Position numbers and translations under genes: made by a program. Under the pieces are notes generated by a model. It worked only from the letters and a program-made list of their open reading frames with translations, was not told the DNA's origin and made no database searches. A DNA stretch of 23,911 bases from JBKPHS01 sp046729975 (GTDB lineage: Bacteria > Actinomycetota > Thermoleophilia > Solirubrobacterales > Thermoleophilaceae), in contig JBKPHS010000063.1 of the NCBI GenBank assembly GCA_046729975.1, positions 1 through 23,911 of the forward strand, in the 5' to 3' direction. Within the stretch, counting starts at the first letter, position 1, and every line of letters starts with the position of its first letter. Below are positions 13,821 to 22,828 of the stretch, in pieces.

Positions 13821-14570
13821 GTGCTCCAGAAAGCCCCAGCGCTCGAACTCAGAGGCCTCACCAAGCGCTACGACGACGGCACGCTCGCGCTCGAGGACTT
13901 CGACCTCACGATCCCCGACGGCGCGTTCTTCGGTCTGCTCGGACCGAACGGCGCCGGCAAGACCACGCTGATCAGCGCGGTCTGCAACCTGATCCGGATC
14001 ACCTCCGGCGAGGTGTTCGTGTTCGGGGAGTCGGCGGACACGCTCGAGGCGCGCCGCAACGTCGGGCTAGCGGAGCAGGACATCAACCTCGACCGGTTCC
14101 TGACCGTCGAGGAGACGCTCGTCTACCACGGCGGCTACTTCGGCATGACGGGCGGCGAGGCTCGGGAGCGCGCACGAGAGATGATCGACGTGTTCGACCT
14201 CGGCGCGAAGAGCGACGTGCGCACACCCAAGCTCTCCGGCGGGATGCGCCGCCGCCTGCTGCTGGCCCGCGCGCTGATGCACCGCCCGCGGCTCGTGATC
14301 CTCGACGAGCCGACCGCCGGCGTGGACTTCGAGCTGCGGATGGAGCTCTGGCGCTACATCCGCCGGCTGCACGAGAGGGGGACGACGATCCTGCTGACCA
14401 CGCACTACCTCGAGGAGGCGGAGACGCTCTGCGAGGAGATCGCGCTCATCCGCGGCGGCCGCCTGATCGCGCGCGACAGCGCCGAGGGGTTGCGCAGCCA
14501 CTACGAAGCGCGCTCTCTGGCCGATGTCTACGTGAAGGCGATGGGACGCCCCTTCGTCATCGGCGAGTGA
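13821..14570 (+). CDS. ABC transporter ATP-binding protein, DrrA/YadG-like
   Basis: The 249-residue ATPase has Walker A (GPNGAGKTT, residues 41-49), signature LSGGMRRRL, Walker B with VILDEPTAGVD, and the H-loop TTHYLEE. The GGMRRR signature and ALELRGLTKRY opening are typical of ATPases that pair with ABC-2 permeases for export. Its TGA overlaps the start of the lipoprotein gene (GTGAGTGA), which in turn overlaps the permease, so all three should be made together. The start at 13821 follows the leaderless-type -10. The substrate is unknown. Confidence 0.92.
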   Translation: MLQKAPALELRGLTKRYDDGTLALEDFDLTIPDGAFFGLLGPNGAGKTTLISAVCNLIRITSGEVFVFGESADTLEARRNVGLAEQDINLDRFLTVEETLVYHGGYFGMTGGEARERAREMIDVFDLGAKSDVRTPKLSGGMRRRLLLARALMHRPRLVILDEPTAGVDFELRMELWRYIRRLHERGTTILLTTHYLEEAETLCEEIALIRGGRLIARDSAEGLRSHYEARSLADVYVKAMGRPFVIGE

Positions 14571-15085
14571 GGGCGACGGCGCTGGTGGCCGCCGCGACGA
14601 TCCTCCTGCCGCTCGCAGGCTGTGGCTCGGATGACCAGGAGCCACCGGCTACGCGCGAGCCGGAGCTCGGTGCAGAACGCGCGCCGTCGGAGACGAAGCA
14701 GCCGGACACGTCGGCTGCGGAGGCGCCGGTCACCGCACAGGAGCAGCCGGCTCCGCCTGCCGACTCCACGGTGCTCGAGGGGACGTATACGGTCGATCTA
14801 CCCGAGCTGCCGGCACCGCGAGGCGGCGGCTCCTACCAGCTCCGCTTTGCCGGCCGGGACGCCTTCTTGACGCCCGCAGCAGCGCAGACCGCCCCGCTCG
14901 GAAACCCGATAGCGGTGTCGGGCGATCGCGTGACCTTCGGAATCGATGAGGCCTGCGCAGGCCCGCCATCCAAGGGCTCATACCGATTCGTCCTACGGGG
15001 CGACCGCCTGGCGCTGACGAAGATCCGCGACAGCTGCGACGAGCGTGCGCTGGTACTGACCAGCGCCCCCTGGAGGCGGCGATGA
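14567..15085 (+). CDS. Lipoprotein encoded between ABC ATPase and permease
   Basis: This 172-residue protein has a lipoprotein signal, MRATALVAAATILLPLAGC, with lipobox LAGC and Cys19 as the lipidated residue. A Pro/Glu/Ala-rich linker (about 20-75) follows, then a C-terminal domain of about 95 residues with alternating strands (GTYTVDL, GSYQLRFAG, GDRVTFGI, GSYRFVLRGDRLALTKI) and the cysteines of EACAG and DSCDER, probably a small beta-barrel with a disulphide. The barrel looks like lipocalin-type or avidin-type small domains common in actinobacterial secreted proteins, but I cannot name the family. It overlaps the ATPase by four bases and the permease by four (ATGA), so it is translationally locked into the transporter. 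It may be an accessory or sensor subunit. Confidence 0.85.
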   Translation: MRATALVAAATILLPLAGCGSDDQEPPATREPELGAERAPSETKQPDTSAAEAPVTAQEQPAPPADSTVLEGTYTVDLPELPAPRGGGSYQLRFAGRDAFLTPAAAQTAPLGNPIAVSGDRVTFGIDEACAGPPSKGSYRFVLRGDRLALTKIRDSCDERALVLTSAPWRRR

Positions 15086-15846
15086 CCGGCTATCGCCCGC
15101 TCGGCTGGCTGATCAAGCGTGAGACGCTGCGCGTCTGGAAGCTCTGGACGCAGACGGTCTTCGCGCCCGTCATCTCGTCGCTCCTGTTCATCGTCGTGTT
15201 CGGGCTCTCGCTCGGCAACCGCATCCGCGAGGTGGAGGGCTTCGACTACCAGGTCTTCATCGTGCCGGGGCTGATCGTGATGGCGATGGTCCAGGCGGCG
15301 TACTCGAACAACTCCTCGTCGATCTTCCAGGCGCGCTCGGACCGCTACATCCACGACGTGCTGTCGGCGCCGATGCGGGCGTGGCAGGTGAACCTGGGCG
15401 TGAACATCGGCGGCGTCGTGCGCGCCCTCGCCATAGGCGCGCTGCTGCTCGCCGCCGCCGCGCCGCTCACCGGCGTGCCCGTCGAGCACCCGCTCGTCGC
15501 GCTGGTCGCCGTGCTTCTCGGCCTCGTGCTGTTCAGCGCGCTCGGCACCGTCGTCGGCATCTTCGCCGAGACGTTCGACCACCACACGTTCGTGAACAAC
15601 ATCGTGATCCTGCCGCTGGCGTTCGTGGGCGGCGTCTTCTACTCGGTCGACTCGCTGGCGTCGCCGTGGCACCAGCTGTCGCACTTCAACCCGGTCTTCT
15701 ACCTGGTCAACGGCGTGCGCTACGGCTTCCTGGGCACGAGCGACGTGAGCATCTGGCTCTGCCTCGGCGTGACCGCGGGGCTCGCCATCCCCACCTACAT
15801 CTGGTCGCAGTGGCTCTTCACGAGCGGGCGGAAGCTGAAGGCCTGA
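15082..15846 (+). CDS. ABC-2 type permease, DrrB/YadH-like
   Basis: The 254-residue membrane protein has about six hydrophobic segments: about 28-46, 58-76, 110-128, 140-162, 170-192 and 222-243. It has the ABC-2 pattern: a cytoplasmic N-terminus with RETLRVWKLWTQT, the conserved SSSIFQARSDRYIHDVLSAPM loop that contacts the ATPase, and the late HFNPVFYLVNGVRYGFLG motif. With the ATPase at 13821 it would form a homodimeric exporter. It starts by ATGA overlap with the lipoprotein gene and its TGA lies inside the 5' part of the uracil-DNA glycosylase gene. The substrate is unknown. Confidence 0.92.
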   Translation: MTGYRPLGWLIKRETLRVWKLWTQTVFAPVISSLLFIVVFGLSLGNRIREVEGFDYQVFIVPGLIVMAMVQAAYSNNSSSIFQARSDRYIHDVLSAPMRAWQVNLGVNIGGVVRALAIGALLLAAAAPLTGVPVEHPLVALVAVLLGLVLFSALGTVVGIFAETFDHHTFVNNIVILPLAFVGGVFYSVDSLASPWHQLSHFNPVFYLVNGVRYGFLGTSDVSIWLCLGVTAGLAIPTYIWSQWLFTSGRKLKA

Positions 15847-16544
15847 CGGCGCTCGAGCGGCGCGTCACGGAATGCCGCCGCTGTCCACGGCTCGTCGAGT
15901 GGCGCGAGCGGGTGTCGCGCGAGAAACGCGCCGCCTTTGCTGACGAGGAGTACTGGGGGCGGCCTGTGCCTGGCTTCGGCGATCCCGAAGCGCACGTCTA
16001 CGTGCTGGGGCTCGCACCGGCGGCGCACGGCGGCAATCGCACCGGCCGCGTGTTCACGGGCGACCGCTCCGGCGACTGGCTGTTCGCGTCTCTGTATCGC
16101 ATGGGCTTCGCGAACCAGCCCACCTCGCGCCGGCGTGACGACGGCCTGGAGCTTCGCGGCGCCTTCGTCGCCGCCGCCGTGCGCTGTGCGCCTCCGGCGA
16201 ACAGGCCGCTGCCGTCCGAGCGCGAGAACTGCCTGCCCTACGCCGCCGAGGAGCTCGAGCTTCTGCCAGTGCGGGTGATCGTCTGCCTCGGCGCGTATGC
16301 CTGGGACTCCGCCGCGCGCCTGCTCGGCGTCAGGCCGAAGCCGCGCTTCTCCCACGGCGCCGAGCACACGCTGCCCGACGGGCGCGTCCTGCTCGCGACC
16401 TACCACCCGAGCCAGCAGAACACCTTCACCGGCAAGCTGACCGAGCCGATGCTCGACGCGGTCTTCCTGCGCGCGCGCGCGCTAGCCGGGTATCAGGCGG
16501 CGAAAACCGAGTCCGGCAAGGAAGCAGGAAGCGACGCCTGCTAA
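15810..16544 (+). CDS. Family 5 uracil-DNA glycosylase (UDGb)
   Basis: The enzyme removes uracil and other deaminated bases from DNA. It has the family 5 active-site motif GLAPAAHGGNRTGR and the second motif HPSQQNTFTGKLT. The iron-sulphur cysteines are Cys22 and Cys25 (CRRC) and the pair in VRCAPPANRPLPSERENC. The start is uncertain. GTG 15810 (244 residues) overlaps the permease by 37 bases. A CTG at 15843, overlapping the permease TGA, would begin nearer to where homologues start but is a rare start codon. The last residues after LDAVFLRARALAG form an unusual tail (about 17 residues, ending SDAC) encoded by the 5' half of the structured element at 16494-16594, and the stop lies in that element's hairpin loop. 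Confidence 0.88.
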   Translation: MALHERAEAEGLTALERRVTECRRCPRLVEWRERVSREKRAAFADEEYWGRPVPGFGDPEAHVYVLGLAPAAHGGNRTGRVFTGDRSGDWLFASLYRMGFANQPTSRRRDDGLELRGAFVAAAVRCAPPANRPLPSERENCLPYAAEELELLPVRVIVCLGAYAWDSAARLLGVRPKPRFSHGAEHTLPDGRVLLATYHPSQQNTFTGKLTEPMLDAVFLRARALAGYQAAKTESGKEAGSDAC

Positions 16545-16594
16545 CGCAGGCGAGCGACCGATGACGCGGCCGGGCGACGGCTTGCAGCCGCCTG
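16494..16594 (+). ncRNA. Candidate structured RNA element, copy B
   Basis: This is a second copy of the architecture at 5767-5864. P1 is CAGGCGGC (16494-16501) with GCCGCCTG (16587-16594). After a GA/GCA loop, AAACC (16504-16508) faces GGCTT (16579-16583) with one A-C mismatch. After a GAG/CGAC loop, P2 is TCCGGC (16512-16517) with GCCGGG (16569-16574). The 9/9 loop is AAGGAAGCA with GATGACGCG. The upper stem then has a GA/A loop before P3, CGCCTGC (16535-16541) with GCAGGCG (16546-16552) around TAAC. Loop sequences match copy A, while P1, P2 and P3 differ in sequence and keep pairing. It covers the last 17 codons of the glycosylase and ends one base before the permease stop of the opposite strand. 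Confidence 0.65.
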
Positions 16595-16595
16595 G

Positions 16596-19141
16596 TTACT
16601 CGTAGGCGAGCGCCTTGAGCACGTCGAGCCGGGAGGCCCTGCGCGCCGGGCCTATCGCGGCGATCACGCCGGCGACGGCGGCAAGCACCATCAGCGCGAT
16701 CAGGGTTCCGACCGGGATCGACAGCGTGAAGCCCTCGTCGGCGAGCGGCCGGCTGATCACGAGGGCGAAGATCACGCCGAGGATCGCGCCGAGCGTGGCG
16801 CCGATAAGGGCGGTGATCACCGACTCCCAGCGCACCACCCGGCGCACCTGGCGGCGGGACATGCCGACCGCCCGCAGCAGCCCGAGCTCCCGCGTCCGCT
16901 CGTGGATCGAGAGCGCCAGCGTGTTGACGATGCCGAACAGCGACACGATTACCGAGAGGAAGAGCAGCGCGTAGACCACGGCGAGGATCTGGTCGAGCTG
17001 GTCGGCGATGAAGCCCTTGAACTCGTCCTGGTTCTTGACCTGGGCGGCCGGGTACTGCGTCTCGACCAGCTTCTCCACCGCGGGCCGGACCTGAGCCTCG
17101 GTCGCACCAGGCGCCAGCTCGAGCAGGATGTTCTGCGCGACGTCCGCCTGGTTGAACGCGGGTGCGTTCACGTCGGAGGCGACGTAGTCGCCGTTGAAGT
17201 CGGCGTTGTCCACGAAGTCGCCACGGACGGTGAAGTTGAGGCGCTTGCCGCTCGGTGTGAGAGCGCTGAACGTTTCGCCGATGTCGATGTCCTTGCCGCG
17301 CGCCCACTTCTCGTCGACCACCGCGTCGCGCGGTCCGAGCTCGGACAGCTGCCGCACATCGCCGTCCTTCCAGTCGAGCGTCATGACCTTGTCGATGGTC
17401 TTGGTGTCCACGAGCGTGGCGTAGCCATCGTCGCCCTTTACCCGGTCCTGGGCGTATCGCGTCGGGGAAGCGACCTCCACGCCCTTGATCTCGGACAGCG
17501 GCTTCTGGGCCCCGACGGGCATGCTCTGGAAGCCCTCGGTGTCGCCCACGACGAGGTCGGCGACGATCGTCTTGTCGAAGGCGTCGTTGATGGAGCCCTT
17601 TAGGCCGGCGGCGAAAATCGCGACGAACGAGACGAGCGCCAGGCCGATCATCAGCGCAGCCGCTGTGGACGCGGTACGGCCCGGGTTGCGCATCGAGTTC
17701 TCGCGCGCGAGCTTCCCGGAGATCCCGGCCAACCGCTCGATCGGCCGACCGAAGACCGCGGCAAGAGGCTTTACGAGCCGCGGGCTGAGCAGCGCCACGC
17801 CGATGAAGACGGCGAAGGCGCCCACGCCCACCCAGAGCTCGCCCGGGTCGAGCGCGCCGAACACGCCGAGGAGCATCGAGAGAGCGCCGAGGGCCGTCAG
17901 GCCCGCGGCGATCGCCGTGCGGACCCGGTGCGAGCGCGGCGTCTCGAGGCTCGCGCCCTCTCGCAGTCCCTGCACCGGATCGACGCGGGTGGCGCGCAGG
18001 GCCGGTACGAGCGCGGCGACCACGGTGATGCTGGTGCCGACGAGGAGAGACACGACGACCGTACGGGTGGCGATGATCGTGCCCGAGTTGGGTAGGTCGA
18101 TGCCCACGCTCTCGAACAGGGCGTTGACCGCCGGCGCGAAGCCGATCCCGGCGAGCAGGCCGAGGCCCGAGCCGATCAGGCCGATCACGAGCGACTCGAG
18201 GATCACCGAGGTCATGATCTGACGACGGCTCGCCCCTACCGTGCGCAGCATCGCGAACTCGCGCGTGCGCTGGGCGATCGTGATCGAGAAGGTGTTGAAG
18301 ATCAGGAACGCGCCGACGAGCAGCGCGACGCCCGAGAAGACCAGCAGGATCGTCCTGAAGAAGCCGGTGAACTCGCTGATGTCGTCCCGCTGGGACTGGA
18401 TGTTCTCCTCGTTGGTCTCTACCTGGAGGGAGTTCGGCAGGGCAGCCTGGAGGCGCTGCTTCAACTGCTCGTCGGAGAGCCCCGGGTCGGCCGCGACGCT
18501 GATCGAGTCGAAGCGGTCCTGCTTGCCCATGAGGCGCTGCACCTCGGGCAGGGTCATCATCGCCACCCCGGCGCCGCCGAACGACGAGACGTCGCCGAGC
18601 TTCGCGATGCCGACGAGCACGTATCTCTTCGCCGGCGCCTTGCCGGCCACCTCGACCCGATCGCCCAGCTTGAAGTGGCCGTTCTCGGCGGTCTGCTTGT
18701 CGAGCACGACCTCGTTGGCGCCCTGCGGCTTGCGCCCTTCGACGTAGGTGAACGGGTCGAAGCGCTCGGGCAGCACCGACGAGGCGAAAGTCGGAGCGCC
18801 GCCGCCGCCGAGCCGGTCGCCGTCCTTGTCGAAGATCGCGGCGGTGCCGTCGAAGACGCCGCCCGCCGCGGCCGCAACGCCGTCCACGCGCTCGACGGTC
18901 CGGAGCTCAGAGGCCCTGAACGACGGCGTCGAGTTGTCGTCGATCTCGATCGTCTCCTTCGGAGCGACGACGGCGTTCGTGCCCTTGCTCGACTCGGTGA
19001 AGATCTTGTCGAACGACGAGTCGATCGTGTCCGTGAGGATGTACGTCCCGGCGATCATCATCACGCCGAGGACGATCGCGAAGGCGGTCAGCCCCGCCCG
19101 GAGCTTGCGAGTCGCGAGGTCGCGAAGGGCTATGGCGCCCA

Positions 19142-19142
<1 letters not shown>
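16596..19142 (-). CDS. FtsX/MacB-type ABC transporter permease, two FtsX domains
   Basis: The 848-residue permease has an N-terminal membrane segment (about 17-38), a large extracytoplasmic MacB-periplasmic-core-like domain (about 40-260), a first FtsX domain of several membrane segments (about 262-390) with the TREFAMLRTVGASRRQI loop, two further segments (about 415-460), a second membrane and outer domain (about 500-715), and a second FtsX domain (about 722-848) with the matching TRELGLLRAVGMSRRQV loop. Such proteins do not move bulk solutes but couple ATP hydrolysis to work outside the membrane: lipoprotein or toxin efflux, peptide sensing, or activation of cell-wall enzymes. Its ATG overlaps the ATPase stop by one base, so the two form one transporter. 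It ends beside copy B of the structured element. Confidence 0.93.
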
Positions 19143-19870
<728 letters not shown>

Positions 19871-19896
19871 GCGAGCCCTTTCGTCGGATGTCATCG

Positions 19897-19957
19897 AGAC
19901 TAGAAGGCCGCCCGGCGCACCAGCAATGGGGTTAACCGAACTTCAACCCGTACGGGT
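19897..19957 (-). promoter_or_regulatory. Probable promoter and 12-bp palindromic operator upstream of the ABC transporter genes
   Basis: On the minus strand TAGTCT (19902-19897) can serve as -10, with TTGCTG 18 bases upstream as a weak -35. Further upstream lie GTTAAC (19936-19931) and the perfect 12-bp palindrome ACCCGTACGGGT (19957-19946), centred near -61 of the predicted start. The same two words occur upstream of the first regulator gene (22736-22757). The function as an operator is inferred. Confidence 0.42.
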
Positions 19958-19963
19958 CTTCGC

Positions 19964-20614
19964 TCAGCTGGCGCCGCGCATGTAGGTGAGGACCGCGAGC
20001 ACGCGCCGGTGGTCCTCGGCGGCCGGCTGCAACCGGAGCTTTCCGAAGATGCTCGTCACGTGCTTCTCGACGGCGCGCTCGGTCACCACGAGCTGCTCGG
20101 CGATCGCGTGGTTCGAGCGGCCCTCCGCCATTAGCCCGAGCACCTCGCGCTCCCGCGGAGTCAACTCCGCGAGCGGATCCTCCTGACGGCGGCGGCCGAG
20201 CAGCGCGGCCACGACCTCGGGGTCGAGCGCGGAGCCACCCTGCCCGACGCGACGGACGCTGTCGGTGAAGCGGTCCAGGTCGGCGACGCGGTCCTTGAGC
20301 AGGTAGCCGACGCCCTCGGCGCTCTCCGACAGCAGCTCCATCGCGTACGCCTCCTCGACGTACTGCGACAGGACCAGCACACCCGTTTCGGGGTGCTCTT
20401 CGCGGATCTTCTGCGCGGCGCGCAGGCCGTCATCGGTGTTCGTGGGCGGCATGCGCACGTCCACCACGGCCACGTCGGGCTTGTGGGCGGCGACCTTGCG
20501 GATCAGGTCGTCGGCGTCACCTGCCTGGCCCACGACCTCGAAGCCCGCCTCCTCCAGCAGGCGCACCACTCCCTCGCGCAGAAGTATGGAGTCGTCTGCG
20601 ATGACTACGCGCAC
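19964..20614 (-). CDS. NarL/LuxR-family response regulator
   Basis: The 216-residue regulator has a receiver domain (about 1-120) with acidic residues Asp7-Asp8, phosphoacceptor Asp52 in VDVRMPP and Lys107 in YLLKDRV. The C-terminal LuxR-type helix-turn-helix (about 150-195) contains LTPREREVLGLMAEGRSNHAIAEQL in its scaffold and recognition helices. The gene overlaps the 3' end of the histidine kinase gene by 10 bases, so this is the kinase's likely partner. DesR- and LiaR-like relatives activate envelope-stress genes, which suits control of the transporter genes just downstream. Confidence 0.94.
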   Translation of the reverse strand: MRVVIADDSILLREGVVRLLEEAGFEVVGQAGDADDLIRKVAAHKPDVAVVDVRMPPTNTDDGLRAAQKIREEHPETGVLVLSQYVEEAYAMELLSESAEGVGYLLKDRVADLDRFTDSVRRVGQGGSALDPEVVAALLGRRRQEDPLAELTPREREVLGLMAEGRSNHAIAEQLVVTERAVEKHVTSIFGKLRLQPAAEDHRRVLAVLTYMRGAS

Positions 20615-22362
20615 GGGATCTCGGCCCTGATGATGGTCCCCTCGCCGGGCGGACTCAAGAGCCGCAGCTTGCCGTCGAGGGCGGCCACGCGGTCCTGGAG
20701 GCCCCGCAGGCCCGTGCCGGCGGCCGGATCGGCGCCTCCCACGCCGTCGTCGGCCACCTCGACGACCGCTGCGCCGTTGCGCCGCGACACCTCAACGGTC
20801 GCCCTGCTCGCCTTCGAGTACTTGGCGATGTTCGCCAGTGCCTCCGCGACGACGTGGTATGCCGCGGCCTCGACCGCTGCCGGCAAGCGCTTGCCTCCGC
20901 ATGTGTGCAGCTCCACGGGCACCGGGGAGCGCTCGGTCAGCGTCTCGAGCGCCGGGTCCAGCCCCCGGTCGGACAGGACGGCGGGATGTATCCCGCGGGC
21001 CAGCTCACGCAGGTCGTCCAGCGCGCGGCCGAGCTCGTCGCCGGCGGCGTCGAGCAGGCGACCGGCGCCCTCGGGGTCCGACTCGAGCCGGCCACGGGCC
21101 ATCTTCAGCGCGAGGTTGAGCGAGACGAGCCTCTGCTGAGCCCCGTCGTGCAGGTTGCGCTCGAGGCGCCTCCTGGCGTCGTCGGCGGCCTCGACGATGC
21201 GCGCGCGCGACGCTCGGACCTCCTCGATGCGGGCCCGCAGCTCCGCCTCGAGGCGCTCGTTCTCGAGCGCGAGCGCAGCGGCTCCCCCCGCAGCGGCCAC
21301 GAGCTCGGGCTGGTCGGCGAGGCTCGCGTCGTGAACGATCGCCGCGACGGGGCGGCCCTCACGGGTCACGGCGGTCCACGCCCTGCGGCGGGAGCGGCGG
21401 CCGGGAAGTTCGACGGGACGGCCGTCAGAGTCCACGTAGGTCTGAGAGTCCGGGAGCCAGTAGGCGAGCTCGAGCGTCGGATCGCTGAGGGCCTCCGCGA
21501 GCACGTCCCGGATGGGGCCGGGCGCGGCCGCCTCCCCGAGGCGGCGGATCTGCGCAGCGACGGCGCCGGCGCGCGCGACGCGGCCGCGGAAGAGGCCGAA
21601 CAGGAACGCGAAGGGAACAGTGGCGAACGAGGCCAGCGCGGCGATCCAGACGGGATCCTGCCCCCCGCTCGGCACCCCGGCGACGGACAGGACGAGCCCG
21701 ACCGTGACCAGCGCCATGGTGAGTCCGCCCGTGGCGAACACGGGCGCGAGCGTCCGGCGCATGGGCGGAGTCGCGCCGCGCCAGCGGCGCGCGACCAGCA
21801 CGACGAACGTCGCCACGACCAGAACGCCGAGCGCGTTCTGGACGTTGCTGAGCACGACAGCGAGGTCGTGGTCGTCCGTCACGAGGATCGGGTTCGACGG
21901 ACAGCTCCCGTCGCACCAGTCGTAGACCTTGTTGAAGTCGGTGAACAGGAGGTAGGGGATGCCGCCGGCCAGGACCAGGACGTAGGCCGTCGCGGTGAGA
22001 AGACGCTCAGCCTGCGACCGCAGCCGCCCGAACGGGAAGCCCAGCACCATGTGCGCGAGGAGCACGACGTAGAGCGGACCGATGGCCTGGCTGACCACGA
22101 ACAGAAGAGGCACGTCGGTCTCCATCAGCGCCGCTACGAGCCAGGCGAACCCGACGGCCGTCATGAACGCGCCGAAGCGGTTCTCCGGCCGGCGCCACCA
22201 TGCGTAGAGGCCCGTGCCGATGAAGGACCAGGCGATCAGAGGAGCGGCCACCGCCCAGAACGGGGATGAGCGGTCGCTCGAGATGACCAGCGCCCCGGCG
22301 GCAAGGCCCGCGAGGAGTCCGGCCAGGCCGAGCGCGAGCAGGGCACGCCGGAGCCCGGTCAT
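20605..22362 (-). CDS. Membrane sensor histidine kinase, HisKA_3 (NarL-partner) class
   Basis: The 585-residue kinase has an N-terminal membrane sensor of about eight hydrophobic segments (about 7-26, 36-54, 64-80, 86-108, 123-140, 168-191, 206-229, 238-257), a GAF-like region (about 270-370), a short coiled coil (about 370-395), the dimerisation/phosphoacceptor helix with His405 in RNLHDGAQQRL, and a HATPase_c domain with the N box EALANIAKYSKA and G boxes VADDGVGGA and GTGLRGLQDRV. The HDGAQQ form marks the DesK/LiaS/NarX class, whose partners are LuxR-type regulators, as here. The ligand is unknown. A Cys-containing outer loop (WCDGSCPSNP, about 149-158) may sense redox or envelope changes. 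It starts by ATGA overlap with the receiver-only gene. Confidence 0.93.
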   Translation of the reverse strand: MTGLRRALLALGLAGLLAGLAAGALVISSDRSSPFWAVAAPLIAWSFIGTGLYAWWRRPENRFGAFMTAVGFAWLVAALMETDVPLLFVVSQAIGPLYVVLLAHMVLGFPFGRLRSQAERLLTATAYVLVLAGGIPYLLFTDFNKVYDWCDGSCPSNPILVTDDHDLAVVLSNVQNALGVLVVATFVVLVARRWRGATPPMRRTLAPVFATGGLTMALVTVGLVLSVAGVPSGGQDPVWIAALASFATVPFAFLFGLFRGRVARAGAVAAQIRRLGEAAAPGPIRDVLAEALSDPTLELAYWLPDSQTYVDSDGRPVELPGRRSRRRAWTAVTREGRPVAAIVHDASLADQPELVAAAGGAAALALENERLEAELRARIEEVRASRARIVEAADDARRRLERNLHDGAQQRLVSLNLALKMARGRLESDPEGAGRLLDAAGDELGRALDDLRELARGIHPAVLSDRGLDPALETLTERSPVPVELHTCGGKRLPAAVEAAAYHVVAEALANIAKYSKASRATVEVSRRNGAAVVEVADDGVGGADPAAGTGLRGLQDRVAALDGKLRLLSPPGEGTIIRAEIPCA

Positions 22363-22712
22363 GGCATCAAGGCCGCGAGCGCGTCCGCGGAGAGGTCGGA
22401 CTTCGCGACGAAGCCGCGTGCCCCGCTGCGGCGCACGAGCGGCCCGAAGTCGGCGCCCTCGCGCGTGGAGGTGAGGACGACTGCGGGCGCCGCGTCGTCG
22501 CCGCTGAGCCGGGCCGCCACGTCGAAGCCGTCGATGTCGGGCAGCTGGACGTCGAGCAGCACGAGCTCGGGATGGAGCTCGCGAGCCGCGCGCAGGCCGG
22601 AGATCCCGGAGTCGGCCTCCCCGACGACCTCGTACCCCTCCGACTCGAGCACCATCCTGGCCGTGGCTCTGAAGCTTGGATGATCGTCGACGATCAGAAC
22701 CCTGATTGCCAT
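22359..22712 (-). CDS. Receiver-only response regulator
   Basis: This is a 117-residue single receiver domain: Asp9-Asp10 in IVDDHP, phosphoacceptor Asp54 in LLDVQLPDIDG, the Thr/Ser switch in VVLTSTRE and Lys104 in FVAKSD. It has no output domain, and the ATG start follows a -10-like CACAAT by 9 bases. A TTG at 22721 would add three residues. The stop overlaps the kinase start (ATGA), so all three signalling genes are co-translated. A free receiver in an operon with a kinase and a DNA-binding regulator may act as phosphate sink or as a second target that tunes the kinase. Confidence 0.92.
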   Translation of the reverse strand: MAIRVLIVDDHPSFRATARMVLESEGYEVVGEADSGISGLRAARELHPELVLLDVQLPDIDGFDVAARLSGDDAAPAVVLTSTREGADFGPLVRRSGARGFVAKSDLSADALAALMP

Positions 22713-22721
22713 GCAGGGCAA

Positions 22722-22757
22722 ATTGTGCCCAGGTTGTTAACGAGCGCCCGTACGGAT
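22722..22757 (-). promoter_or_regulatory. Promoter and possible operator of the two-component operon
   Basis: On the minus strand the -10-like CACAAT (22727-22722) precedes the ATG at 22712 by 9 bases. Upstream are GTTAAC (22741-22736) and CCGTACGGG (22755-22747), both also found upstream of the transporter genes at 19931-19957. The CCGTACGG site would overlap the -35 position here. GGGCA/TGCCC around the -10 forms a 5-bp hairpin. Confidence 0.4.
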
Positions 22758-22828
22758 ACCCCCACTCTTGTTCGGGGGTGCCCCGCGAGTTCCGTCCCCG
22801 GTTGGGGTCCCGCTACCGCATCCAGGCG

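Noticed and set aside
16512..16527. CCGGCAAGGAAGCAG resembling the conserved loop of small SRP RNA
   Set aside because: The flanking pairs do not form SRP helix 8, and the homologous loop in copy A lacks the SRP residues; the likeness is local.
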